DNA of 64,000 nt, taken from contig NZ_JAMBOD010000001.1 in the NCBI RefSeq assembly GCF_023715445.1, forward strand, positions 186,001-250,000, read 5' to 3'. The notes beneath the pieces are model-generated. The model saw only the letters and a program-made list of their open reading frames with translations, was not told the origin of the DNA and did not search any database. Position numbers and translations under genes: made by a program. Of the stretch, positions 18,313 through 27,500 are shown piece after piece; the first letter of the stretch is position 1, and each line of letters opens with the position of its first letter. The stretch comes from Fictibacillus nanhaiensis. Its GTDB lineage: Bacteria > Bacillota > Bacilli > Bacillales > Fictibacillaceae.

Positions 18313-18583
18313 CCAGGAGGCCTTTGAGGTCTGGCCCGTAGAAGTAGTGCACCTGGCGAACCCTTCAGAAGCCCTTTAGGGCATGGCCAGTAACAAAGGC
18401 TTCCAGCCGCAGAGAAAACCACCCGTTCTCACGGGTGGTTTTTATTTTCCAAATTAAATCGTATACGGAATATGTAATTGTTTTTTTACATAATTACAAA
18501 GGTCCTTTTACTTTGGCTTAATAACAGTTTAGTAAGGTAAAGAAGATACATCAAGAGGCTTTAAGAATCTGAGGAGGATATTA

Positions 18584-19531
18584 ATGAAAAAAATAATGCT
18601 TACACTAGCCGCTGCTGCTACTATTGGATCAGTTACCACAGCATTTGCAAATCCAGATGTTCTACAATCAAGTTCAGACGGAAAACAATTTGAAGAAAAA
18701 TTTAAGCAGCTTTCCCGTAATACAGCTTGGGAAGAGAAGGAAAAGATTGATTTAGAGTTTAACACCTACCATCCACAAGGCATGACAAAAATAGGAGATT
18801 TATTCTACATGTCTTCTGTCGAAATCATTGAAAAACCTGTAAAATATGAGCAGCCTCGTGACGGTTATGACCGAACTCCAGGGAAAGGAGTCGGCCACCT
18901 TTTCGTTTTCAATCATGAAGGGAAGCTTTTAAAAGATATTGAACTTGGGGAAGGGAATATGTACCATCCTGGAGGCATTGCTTTCGATGGAGAGTCTATT
19001 TGGGTATCCGTTGCCGAATATCGACCAGACAGTGAATCCATCATTTATAAAGTGGATCCTGAAACGATGAAATCGCAGGAAATGTTTAGAACGGATGATC
19101 ATATCGGTGGAATTTTACGGGACGGTAATAAAGGAAACCTCAAGGCTGTTAGCTGGGGTTCAAGAACATTTTACGAGTTTGACCAAAAAGGGAAAGTAGT
19201 AAGCAAAACCAAGAATCCAAGTCACTTCATCGATTATCAGGATTGCGAAGATGCAGGGAAAGAGAATATGACTTGCAGCGGAATCACAGAACTTCCGCAG
19301 CCTGGAACCGAATCAGCAAAATATGAATTAGGCGGACTAGCTTTATTAAATAAGAAAACAATGAAAATTGAACACGAACTCCCAATTTCACTTTTTTCAA
19401 CCCAGGGACATACCGTTACACGTAATCCTGTATATGTAGAAAATACAGATCAAGCATTACAATTATATGCTATACCGGATGATGACAACTCTTCAATGCT
19501 TGTTTACGAACCAAAATTAAATACAAAATAA
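18584..19531 (+). CDS. Secreted DUF6454 protein
   Basis: The 315-residue protein has a clean signal peptide, MKKIMLTLAAAATIGSVTTA with AFA as cleavage site. The mature part, with HPQGMTKIGDLFYMSS, HPGGIAFDGESIWVSVAEY and later strand-like blocks, looks like a beta-propeller of the SMP-30/lactonase shape. No catalytic residues can be assigned and the role is unknown. The start follows GAGGAGG. It is a single gene with its own terminator, right of the insertion sequence. Confidence 0.8.
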   Translation: MKKIMLTLAAAATIGSVTTAFANPDVLQSSSDGKQFEEKFKQLSRNTAWEEKEKIDLEFNTYHPQGMTKIGDLFYMSSVEIIEKPVKYEQPRDGYDRTPGKGVGHLFVFNHEGKLLKDIELGEGNMYHPGGIAFDGESIWVSVAEYRPDSESIIYKVDPETMKSQEMFRTDDHIGGILRDGNKGNLKAVSWGSRTFYEFDQKGKVVSKTKNPSHFIDYQDCEDAGKENMTCSGITELPQPGTESAKYELGGLALLNKKTMKIEHELPISLFSTQGHTVTRNPVYVENTDQALQLYAIPDDDNSSMLVYEPKLNTK

Positions 19532-19545
19532 AGACTGATAACTAA

Positions 19546-19575
19546 AACACTTTGAGAAGATCAAAGTGTTTTTTA
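19546..19575 (+). terminator. Terminator after the DUF6454 gene
   Basis: A 10-bp stem (AACACTTTGA / TCAAAGTGTT) with a GAAGA loop is followed by TTTT and A/T-rich sequence. Confidence 0.9.
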
Positions 19576-19595
19576 ATTTTTAATACAAATAACTA

Positions 19596-19626
19596 TTGAC
19601 CTTTACGCAGCGTAAAGGTGTAGAGT
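19596..19626 (+). promoter_or_regulatory. MerR-type promoter with 19-bp spacer and operator palindrome
   Basis: TTGACC (19596-19601) and TAGAGT (19621-19626) are separated by 19 bases, longer than the normal 17. The spacer is almost filled by ACCTTTACGC / GCGTAAAGGT, a perfect 10-bp inverted repeat around one central A (19599-19619). This is the layout of promoters that MerR-family activators twist into an active form. It lies directly ahead of the MerR/TipAS gene, so autoregulation is expected. Confidence 0.85.
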
Positions 19627-19648
19627 GAAATTGTCAGGAGGTGATCAC

Positions 19649-20413
19649 ATGGAATATACCGTACAAAAGCTGGGCATGCTGGCTGGAGTCAGTACCAGAA
19701 CATTGCGTTATTATGATGAGATTGGAATTCTTAAGCCGGCAAGAATCAACTCATCCGGATATCGCATCTATGGACAGGCAGAAGTCGATAAACTTCAGCA
19801 GATCTTATTTTACAAAGAACTAGGGCTCCATTTAGACAAAATAAAAGATTTAGTAAACTCTCCTTCTTTTAATGCTGCAAAAGCTCTAAGCGAACACCGT
19901 GAACAGCTCCTCGACAAACGATCACAGTTAGACAGGTTAATCGCCAATGTGGAAATGACGATTGCTTCTAACGAAGGGAGAATTACGATGACTGATAAAG
20001 AGAAATTTGAAGGTTTCAAGCAAAAAATGGTGGAAGATAATGAGCAAAAATACGGCAAAGAAATCCGTAAAAAATATGGGGATAACGCCATAAACAATTC
20101 TAACCAGAAAGTTTTAAATATGACTCAGGAACAACATGATGAAGTAACAAGACTTGCGGAAGAATTACATTCTGTTCTTGCAGAAGCGTACAAAACAGGT
20201 GACCCATCAAGCGATCTCGCTCAAAAAGCAGCTGATCTGCATAAACAATGGCTGACCTATTACTGGAGTGAATACAGCAAGGAGGCACATGCAGGGCTTG
20301 CACAAATGTATGTAGATGATAAAAGATTTACGGCTTATTATGATAAAGAACAGCCCGGAACAGCAGAATTTTTAAGAGACGCCATTCACATTTTTACAGG
20401 CATGAAACAGTAA
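19649..20413 (+). CDS. MerR-family regulator with TipAS ligand-binding domain (Mta-like)
   Basis: The 254-residue protein has a winged-helix MerR domain (residues 1-70: TVQKLGMLAGVSTRTLRYYD, ending QQILFYKELG), a coiled-coil dimer helix (75-115) and a C-terminal TipAS domain (about 130-250, with WLTYYWSEYSKEAHAGLAQMY). TipAS domains bind drugs or other amphiphilic ligands; Mta of B. subtilis has the same layout and activates multidrug efflux genes. No pump is adjacent. The start is fixed by AGGAGGTGATCAC; its own promoter has a MerR operator. Confidence 0.9.
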   Translation: MEYTVQKLGMLAGVSTRTLRYYDEIGILKPARINSSGYRIYGQAEVDKLQQILFYKELGLHLDKIKDLVNSPSFNAAKALSEHREQLLDKRSQLDRLIANVEMTIASNEGRITMTDKEKFEGFKQKMVEDNEQKYGKEIRKKYGDNAINNSNQKVLNMTQEQHDEVTRLAEELHSVLAEAYKTGDPSSDLAQKAADLHKQWLTYYWSEYSKEAHAGLAQMYVDDKRFTAYYDKEQPGTAEFLRDAIHIFTGMKQ

Positions 20414-20437
20414 GAGTTATAGCGGATACTCATAAAA

Positions 20438-20467
20438 AGGGATAACGATTTGTTATCTCTTTTTTTA
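20438..20467 (+). terminator. Terminator after the MerR gene
   Basis: A 9-bp stem with one wobble (AGGGATAAC / GTTATCTCT) and 5-base loop is followed by TTTTTT. Confidence 0.85.
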
Positions 20468-20525
20468 TTTTCTAATCCAGATGGTTTACACTGATTATAG
20501 AGACTTAGAAGAGGATGGGTTATTC

Positions 20526-21704
20526 ATGACAGAAAAAATATACTATACTTCACCCTATACAAAGGAATGGGAAACGAAAATAAAGGATTCGTTTATTAAG
20601 GAAAAGCAATATTATGTCATTTTAGAGAAGACTGCTTTCTATCCAACGGGCGGTGGACAGCCTAATGACAGGGGAACGATAAACGGAATTGATGTTTTGG
20701 ATGTCTTTACTGAAGATGGAGTAGTTGTGCATAAGATTGAGAGGCTTCCCGAAACTTCAAAAGCTTCCTGTACATTAAACTGGAAAAGAAGATTCGATCA
20801 CATGCAGCATCACAGCGGACAACATTTATTGTCAGCGGTATGTTATTCATTATTCGATGCTAAGACAGTGAGCTTTCATCTTGGCCAGGATTATGTAACC
20901 ATTGATCTTGAGATTCCTGAACTTAGTCAAATGCAATTGAACAACATTGAACAAACGGTAAACGAAGAAATCTATAATAACAGAAACATACATACCTTTT
21001 TTGTAACCAAAGAAGAAGTAAAAGAGCTTCCTCTGCTTAAAATGCCAAAGGTAACAGAGGATATTAGAATCGTGGAGATTGAAGGTATTGAATATAATGC
21101 TTGCGGTGGTACTCATGTTTCAAGAACCGGTGAGATTGGAATTATTAAATTATTTAAAACCGAAAAGCAAAAAGGTATTGTAAGGCTGTATTTCAAATGC
21201 GGAACTCGTGCCCTTCAGCATATTAATGAAAGCCAGCAAATTTTAGGCAAAATTTCTGCAAAATTTAACACTGGACGAAGCCAAGTCCTGGATCGTCTTG
21301 AAAAATGGGAAGAGGAAAAGAAAAAGCTTGAAACGGAATTAGTAAAGATGAGGGAAGAAAATTACTCTTTCCTTGCAAAAGATCTTCTTTTAAAGAAAGA
21401 AGATGATTTTCTTTCTTATGTCTTTGAGGACAAGCCGTTTGATGAATTAAAAGATCTCGCTATTAAGATGGCACATGAACATAATTTGTTTATTTTATTT
21501 GCTTCAGCTTTGGAAAATAAGACAATTGTGGTTCATAACGGAACAAAAACCGTTTCATGCGGTAAGTTTTTGAAAGAAAACTTGGGAACTTTTGATGGAA
21601 AAGGTGGAGGAAATGACAAAACTGCACAAGCAGGTTTTCAAACAAAGGAAGATACACTGAATTTCTTTGAATTTGCCCGCAAGGAATTAATGAAATATAC
21701 ATGA
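20526..21704 (+). CDS. Alanyl-tRNA editing protein, AlaX-L type with DHHA1 domain
   Basis: The 392-residue protein is an AlaRS-like editing module without synthetase domain. It has the zinc/catalytic motifs HHSGQHLL (about 83) and CGGTH (about 182), a coiled coil (about 235-275) and a C-terminal DHHA1 domain ending in GKGGGNDKTAQAG. It hydrolyses Ser- or Gly-mischarged tRNA(Ala). The ATG at 20526 is preferred over the upstream in-frame ATG at 20481 because GAAGAGGAT precedes it and family N-termini begin at MxEKIYY. It is a single gene. Confidence 0.93.
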   Translation: MTEKIYYTSPYTKEWETKIKDSFIKEKQYYVILEKTAFYPTGGGQPNDRGTINGIDVLDVFTEDGVVVHKIERLPETSKASCTLNWKRRFDHMQHHSGQHLLSAVCYSLFDAKTVSFHLGQDYVTIDLEIPELSQMQLNNIEQTVNEEIYNNRNIHTFFVTKEEVKELPLLKMPKVTEDIRIVEIEGIEYNACGGTHVSRTGEIGIIKLFKTEKQKGIVRLYFKCGTRALQHINESQQILGKISAKFNTGRSQVLDRLEKWEEEKKKLETELVKMREENYSFLAKDLLLKKEDDFLSYVFEDKPFDELKDLAIKMAHEHNLFILFASALENKTIVVHNGTKTVSCGKFLKENLGTFDGKGGGNDKTAQAGFQTKEDTLNFFEFARKELMKYT

Positions 21705-21711
21705 TTATACA

Positions 21712-21746
21712 AAGAAGGAGTGCAGAGATTAACTGCACTCCTCTTC
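21712..21746. terminator. Bidirectional terminator between convergent genes
   Basis: A 9-bp stem (GGAGTGCAG / CTGCACTCC) is flanked by AAGAA and TTCTT, giving a T-rich tail on either strand. It separates the AlaX-like gene from the convergent permease gene. Confidence 0.85.
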
Positions 21747-21749
21747 TTA

Positions 21750-23153
21750 TCAAATTAAAAAGATGGCTACAATGGTTGTAACAACTAAACCGATAGTCAC
21801 GGGCTTTAAGTTTCTTCTTGCTAGCTCAAAGGGATCTACACCGCAAATTGCAGCCGCAGGAATTAATGCCCATGGCACCAAAGTTCCTCCACCAACCCAA
21901 ATTGCAGCAATCTGACCTAACGCTGTAAGAGTAGCCGCTCCCGCACCGATTGCCGTACCAAAGATATTTGCAACAGAACCAGCCAGTGAAATTCCTGAGA
22001 ATCCTGAGCCATCAAGACCAGTAATCGCACCCACAGCTGTTAAAGTAACAGCTCCAATCTCTTTGCTTAAAGGAACGACTGAAGCCAAAGCCAAGCCTAA
22101 ATCATTTACTATACCATGTGATGTCTTTGGCAAGAACTCACCAATAATTTTGGTAAAGCCAGAATCACCTAAATAAAAGAATGCGGCAATCGGTATGACA
22201 GGACCAAAAACTTTGAATCCAAACTGAAAGCCATCAATCATATAAGAAGTTGTTTTTTCAAGCCCTTTATTTTTATGGCTGACCATTGTGATCAGTAAAA
22301 GTATAAATACAGAAGTACCACCAATTAATGCAGTTGCATCTCCGCCCTGAAGCTTCAGAATAGACATTGCCGCAACATCCAGTGCAAACATAATAGGGAT
22401 CAATAGAGCAAAGAATCGCTTTTGACTGTTTGTAAGAAGATTCACTTTGTGTTCAGAAGGCGATTCTTTTACTGACTCATCTGTTACTCCCGTTGAAGCA
22501 GTAAGCTTACCAGATTTTAAATCTCTTCTTAAAAAATAGAAAGCTGCTACTGTCGTTACTAACCCCATCACAAAAACAAGCGGAATGCTGGCACTGATTA
22601 CTTCACTAACCGGAAGTCCTGCTGCATCAGCTGTTAATTTAGGTGCGGCTTGAATAATAAAGTCACCAGATAACGCAATACCATGACCAAATAGGTTCAT
22701 AGCCATTGCAACACCAAGTGCCGGCAAACCTACGCGGATGGCGACAGGAAGCAGAACAGCACCCATTAAGGCAACAGCAGGAGACGGCCAGAAAAACCAG
22801 GAAATCACCATCATCAATATTCCAATCGTCCAATAAGCAAGGGCTGGCGTTCGAATAAGCTTTGAAAATGGTGAGATCATTACGTCATTAATGCCTGTTG
22901 TAGTTAACGTTCTGCTCATGGCAACAATAATGGATATTACGAGGATAGTAGGGAGAAGCTCGGTAATGGCATAAATGAAACTATTAAATATACTGCTTAT
23001 GGAACCGCTTAAAGAGCCGGTAGCAGTGATTGCAATTAAAAAGATACCAACGATGCAGATCAGTGTTGTATCCCGTCTCTTAACCATAAAACCTATAATT
23101 ACACCAATAAAAACTACATAAATCCAATGCAGCGCTGTAAGTTCAACGCCCAT
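21750..23153 (-). CDS. Putative anion/proton permease of the IT or GntP type
   Basis: The 467-residue protein has about 12 hydrophobic helices in two halves joined by a charged loop (about 225-255). Motifs near WFFWPSPAVALMGAVLLPVA and GAGAATLTALGQIAAIWVGGGTLVPW are glycine/alanine-rich re-entrant-like regions, as in ion-transporter superfamily permeases (DcuC, GntP, CitMHS). The substrate is unknown, and no binding protein or ATPase is near. The start lies behind GGGGAGG on the minus strand. A single-gene unit. Confidence 0.7.
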   Translation of the reverse strand: MGVELTALHWIYVVFIGVIIGFMVKRRDTTLICIVGIFLIAITATGSLSGSISSIFNSFIYAITELLPTILVISIIVAMSRTLTTTGINDVMISPFSKLIRTPALAYWTIGILMMVISWFFWPSPAVALMGAVLLPVAIRVGLPALGVAMAMNLFGHGIALSGDFIIQAAPKLTADAAGLPVSEVISASIPLVFVMGLVTTVAAFYFLRRDLKSGKLTASTGVTDESVKESPSEHKVNLLTNSQKRFFALLIPIMFALDVAAMSILKLQGGDATALIGGTSVFILLLITMVSHKNKGLEKTTSYMIDGFQFGFKVFGPVIPIAAFFYLGDSGFTKIIGEFLPKTSHGIVNDLGLALASVVPLSKEIGAVTLTAVGAITGLDGSGFSGISLAGSVANIFGTAIGAGAATLTALGQIAAIWVGGGTLVPWALIPAAAICGVDPFELARRNLKPVTIGLVVTTIVAIFLI

Positions 23154-23237
23154 TTAAATACCTCCCCTGTGAAATGGGTATTTAGCCCTTTCGTAATGTA
23201 ATACAGAATATGTCGGGAAGGGGAAGAGGTGAGAGTT

Positions 23238-23321
23238 ATGAAGTCAACTTATGCTTTACTGGTCATTCCTTTATTTCCGATTTCATTTGTTGAAGAAAAT
23301 GATAAGTATAATACGAAATAA
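23238..23321 (+). CDS. Possible 27-residue peptide with a strong ribosome binding site
   Basis: The frame encodes a hydrophobic first half (MKSTYALLVIPLFPISF) and a charged tail (VEENDKYNTK). GAAGAGGTGAGAGTT lies directly before the ATG, a far better site than chance would give. It overlaps the 3' end of the acyltransferase gene on the other strand by 59 bases. No homologue is recalled. It could be a small membrane peptide, a leader, or accidental. Confidence 0.3.
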   Translation: MKSTYALLVIPLFPISFVEENDKYNTK

Positions 23322-24285
23322 TGAAAATAAAAATAGTATAAAAAACATTCCAGATGAAATTCTCAGTTAGCAGCTGTTTTACATCTAAATATTTTAGTGC
23401 GTTATTAATCAGGTCCAAGAAAAACACATGGATAATATAGATGCCAAGCGCGTTCCCGCCCACTTTTGTAATCCACAATCCTTTGCCGATCTTTTTATTA
23501 TTCAGGGCAAAGAAGAATAGAAAAGCAGTAACCAGAATCGTTGAGAAAAAGTATTCACCATGACTGCCGTCCAAAACTTTGTCTAAGAGATATCCTTCCA
23601 TTACTTGAATTAAGGAACAGATAATCGCTAAACCGAGATAGGTTATACCGCTTATTTTTCTTAGTTTATTAAAATGCTTGTTAACAGCAAAGCTTACTCC
23701 TAATGTTGTATAAAACAAACCAAAGAAGAGAGCATCACGTGTAGTACTTACTGGTAAGTCGAAGAACATTGTATATGCCTGACCTAAAAGACCGAGTAAG
23801 TTTAGGACGATGCTTATGGCGAATAGCAGATTTATTTTTTTCATTCTAAAGAATACATAAATGATGACAGTGCTCCATATTAATGCGGTTAAGAACCATA
23901 GCTGATAGCCGCTAGTTCCTTTGCCGTAATATAATAAGTTTAATAACGTAAATTTATCAAAGTATTTAATTAGACTTTCCTGAACCTCATTTCCCTTAAG
24001 AAAAACAAAAAGAACATCATAAATCGTATAAAAGATCAGCCAAACAAAATAGATCTTCATCAACTTAATTACATAGCTTTTTAGATAGATAAACGAGGCA
24101 TTCTTTTGTATCATTTTTTGTGCAAAAAAATAACCCGAAGCAGCAAAGAAAAAGGGTACAGCGAACCTGGCAATATTATCAATAATAAAATAGCCAGTAA
24201 AACCATCTAACGGAAATATATGTAAAACGACCACAGCAAGTATGGCAAAAAACTTGATAAAGTCTATTGAATAAATCCGCTCCAT
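23263..24285 (-). CDS. Acyltransferase 3 family membrane protein
   Basis: The 340-residue protein has about ten helices. It begins YSIDFIKFFAILAVVVLHIFP, the typical acyltransferase-3 first helix with the conserved histidine, and continues with RFAVPFFFAASGYFFAQK. Such proteins O-acetylate cell-wall or envelope sugars from cytoplasmic acyl-CoA. No extracellular SGNH domain is fused, unlike OatA. The acceptor is unknown. It stands alone on the minus strand. Confidence 0.87.
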   Translation of the reverse strand: MERIYSIDFIKFFAILAVVVLHIFPLDGFTGYFIIDNIARFAVPFFFAASGYFFAQKMIQKNASFIYLKSYVIKLMKIYFVWLIFYTIYDVLFVFLKGNEVQESLIKYFDKFTLLNLLYYGKGTSGYQLWFLTALIWSTVIIYVFFRMKKINLLFAISIVLNLLGLLGQAYTMFFDLPVSTTRDALFFGLFYTTLGVSFAVNKHFNKLRKISGITYLGLAIICSLIQVMEGYLLDKVLDGSHGEYFFSTILVTAFLFFFALNNKKIGKGLWITKVGGNALGIYIIHVFFLDLINNALKYLDVKQLLTENFIWNVFYTIFIFIISYYTYHFLQQMKSEIKE

Positions 24286-24434
24286 TTATTCGCCTCCTAT
24301 TTCTGTAACTAAACCCTAACAGTATTCACAAAACCTCATAAATTCAAAATCATTACAGGAAATTAAAATAGTATATAGTGACACCATTTTTCAATTACTG
24401 TAAAATTATTACTATCGCGATTGATAATTCAGAG

Positions 24435-24465
24435 GAGATAACCGGTGTTATCTCTTTTCTTTTTC
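24435..24465 (+). terminator. Hairpin with T-tract upstream of the 1100-residue protein gene
   Basis: An 8-bp stem (GAGATAAC / GTTATCTC) with CGGT loop is followed by TTTTCTTTTT. It lies 40 bases upstream of the gene it precedes, inside what should be its leader or promoter region. It may end an upstream transcript or attenuate the gene. Confidence 0.6.
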
Positions 24466-24506
24466 ATACATACATTCAACAGAGGTGTTAATAGGGGGGA
24501 TACATA

Positions 24507-27500
24507 ATGGATGAGCTCAGATTTGTAAGGGACTTAAATGAGCTGAAAAAAGGCGGGTATTTAAAAGAAAAAGACTACCTGACAGTAATCGAAGGGTATC
24601 ACAGATATGTAGATGATCGGAAAGTAAAGAAAACATTGATAAAAGCTGAACCAGTAAAACAAGAAATAATCCAGCCAAAACAAATAAAATCTTTAGCTCA
24701 GCCGAAGCCTAAAATTGAATTAACACCTGAACAGAAAAGAGAACGGAACATTACATCATTAATGGCGGCTGGAGTCATCCTTCTTTTATTAGGGGGTTTA
24801 ACACTTGCAACAAGTAATTGGGAAGTATTCAGTTCACTTACTAAAACGATGCTTGTTGGCGGAATCGCTATTTTGTTCGGAGGATTGGGAGCACTTTCTG
24901 AAAAAGTGCTGAAGATAAGAAAAACAGCTTTTACATTTTTTGTTTTATTTGCGTTATTCATCCCTATAACCATTCTGTCTGCTGGGTATTTCGAATTATT
25001 CGGCAGCTGGCTCAGTTTTTATGGGGAAGGAAGATATGTTCTGGGGGTACTTTCAACCGTTCTGTGTGTTGCGGTCTATTTTTGGTTTGGCCTCTATTTT
25101 CAGTCAAAGCTGTTTAGCTGGTTTACTTTTATAGCCGGTTCAATAGGGTATGCCTATGTATTATTAGCTGTCGGTTTAACAAAGCATGCTTTTTATTTTG
25201 CTTACGCATTTGGGAATGCCGGATATATTGCTCTTTATCAGGTAAATCGATCAAAACAGCAAAATATATTTCTTAAAACCTTACCCGTCTTTATCCAAGC
25301 AAACCTGATTCTATCAACTGTTTTAATCCTTGTTTTATTTGATAATCAGTTTTATCAAAGCTTCAATATTATCCTGACAGCCATTCTTTATTTGGCTATG
25401 AGGATGGTTAATCAGAGAAAAGAATACGAGCTATTATTTATTGGATTCATTACGTATGGATTATTCCAGCTCGTACAGCATTCTGTTTTGACAGATTACA
25501 GTTTATTGTTAGTTGTCATGATTCCAATTGTTTTATTAATCATTGGGAAGTTTTCAGATAAACGCTTGAATACTTATTATCAATTGGCAAATGGAGCAAT
25601 TTCTGTATTGGCCTTCTTATTTATTACAGTTAACGGAGTTTTATTATCTGCAGGAGAGGGAAGCGTTTGGCTTTTATTAGGTTACTTAGTTCTTGCTGGT
25701 AATTTTATTTATTTATGTTATCTGACTTTATTTTCGTTTTTTAAATACTTGGCACCTTTTTATTTAGTCTGTACATTTATGGAAATGTATCACTTAATGG
25801 GGATCTCCTATAGAGAATATTTGGGCTTAGCAATTGGGATATCTGCCGCTTTGTCTTATGGAATCGGGCAATGTCTTAAACCGCTGCACAGGTCCAGTCT
25901 GTTCGTTGGGGGAGGGGGTATACTTTTAAGCTTTTTAATAACCTCTTTAACCGAACGTTCCTTACAGGCAAGTATTATATCCTTGATTCTGACAGGTTTG
26001 GCGCTTCGACATTTGATGATTGAAAAAGGGGAAAATAAACGAATTTCTGCGTGGTTGGCTTCCGTTTTTATTTTTAGTGCGTTGTTTTATACAGGTATGG
26101 CATTTTTGCAGGAGCCGAAACTTTCTTTATCCATGACTTTAGGAAGCATCGTATTACTTGGTTTGCATATTTGGAAAAGGAATGTAGAGATACTTTCCGT
26201 TGCTTTTATTTCAATTGCGACTATTTCTGCCATTGTTAATTTCTTAGTTGCTTCTTTCGATGGTAGCTTTACTTGGGTTAAACTGTTATCTTCACTTCTT
26301 TTGATAGTATCATTATGGTTCGCCACACAGCACTTTAAAGTAAAAGCTGGATATTCAGGAATTCAGTTCGGATTATTTTTTTCTATATTTTATACTGCAG
26401 ACTTATTTGGGTTCTCGTTAACAGATAAAAGTTCGCCTTATATTTTTATAGGAATAGCTTACGTATTATTTGTAAGCGGAGAGTTCTTAAAACGCTTTGA
26501 TGCCAAAAGTGAATATCCAGTTAAAGCTGTATCTCACTTTTTCTTGTTTTTAACCATTGGTTTTTCAATTTTAGTATCTCAAGCAGTACTGCCATATGTA
26601 TGTATAGCTATCCTTTATGGAATGTATATGCTTCGTGCGTTTAAGGAATATGAAATTAGATTCCACTTCTATGCAGGATTAACAATGCTTGCTATAGCTT
26701 TTCATTATTTTATTTTCGAATGGCTCACAAATGAAGGACCAGTTATATTTAGTGTGATACTTGCAGGGTTATATTTCCTTTTAAAGCCGCATTGGAAAGA
26801 CAGAATTATTATATATACAGTTCCATTTTCACTGTTTTTCCTGGGTGAATATATTTTAAACTGGGGAATAAACCGGCCATACTTATTCATTCACGCAGGA
26901 TTGCTTATCGGTTTTATTCTTTTCTATCAATCTTTGAAAGGATACTGGAAATATGCCTCGGCTGTGCTTCTCATTTATTTAATGATTGATCTGGAAGAGC
27001 TGTTCTTGGTTTATAGGGTTCAATCAGAAATAAAAGCATTCATTTGGTTTATAGCTGGATTCCTTATTTCTGTGGCCGGAATGCTATATTATAACAAGCT
27101 ATACACCAAAACGCATAAGTATAATGTCGATTTGTTTGCTGTATTCGGAATTATTTATGTGGCTGCAGGGTTTAATTATTCACAAGGAATCCTATCAACA
27201 GCAGGACTTTCATTACTTGCAATCCTTTTTTATGTGCAGTCTAAAAGATTATCAGAAATCACGTTGGGAAAAAATGTGCTGCAAACCATATCATGCTTTT
27301 TCGTCTTGTTTGCCTATTATTCTTTCATCAATCAATTCGAAATCCCTGTATTGATCCAAACTGAGCTGAACGTGCTGCCTTGGATTCTCTTAAGTTATGT
27401 GATTACAAGAAAAACATGGAGAGTACCTGAAAAGACAGCAAACTCCGTTCAATCTTCAATACTCGGAATCATTGCAGCCCTATTAATGATTGATGCCATG

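Larger units (their letters stand above)
17705..18445 (+). mobile_element. IS200-type insertion sequence (tnpA only)
   Basis: The roughly 0.74-kb element has one Y1 transposase gene and no tnpB. Its left end has a 10-bp GC-rich hairpin (17710-17732, AACCCTAGGC / GCCTAGGGTT) that would also stop incoming transcripts. The right end has a 12-bp hairpin (18415-18442, AAAACCACCCGT / ACGGGTGGTTTT) with T-run. IS200 elements lack terminal inverted repeats and insert without target duplication, so exact ends cannot be fixed from sequence alone; the bounds given are the outer edges of the hairpins plus a few bases. Confidence 0.87.

Noticed and set aside
17705-18445. IS605-type element with tnpB and guide RNA
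   Set aside because: There is no tnpB frame; only tnpA and end hairpins, hence IS200 type.
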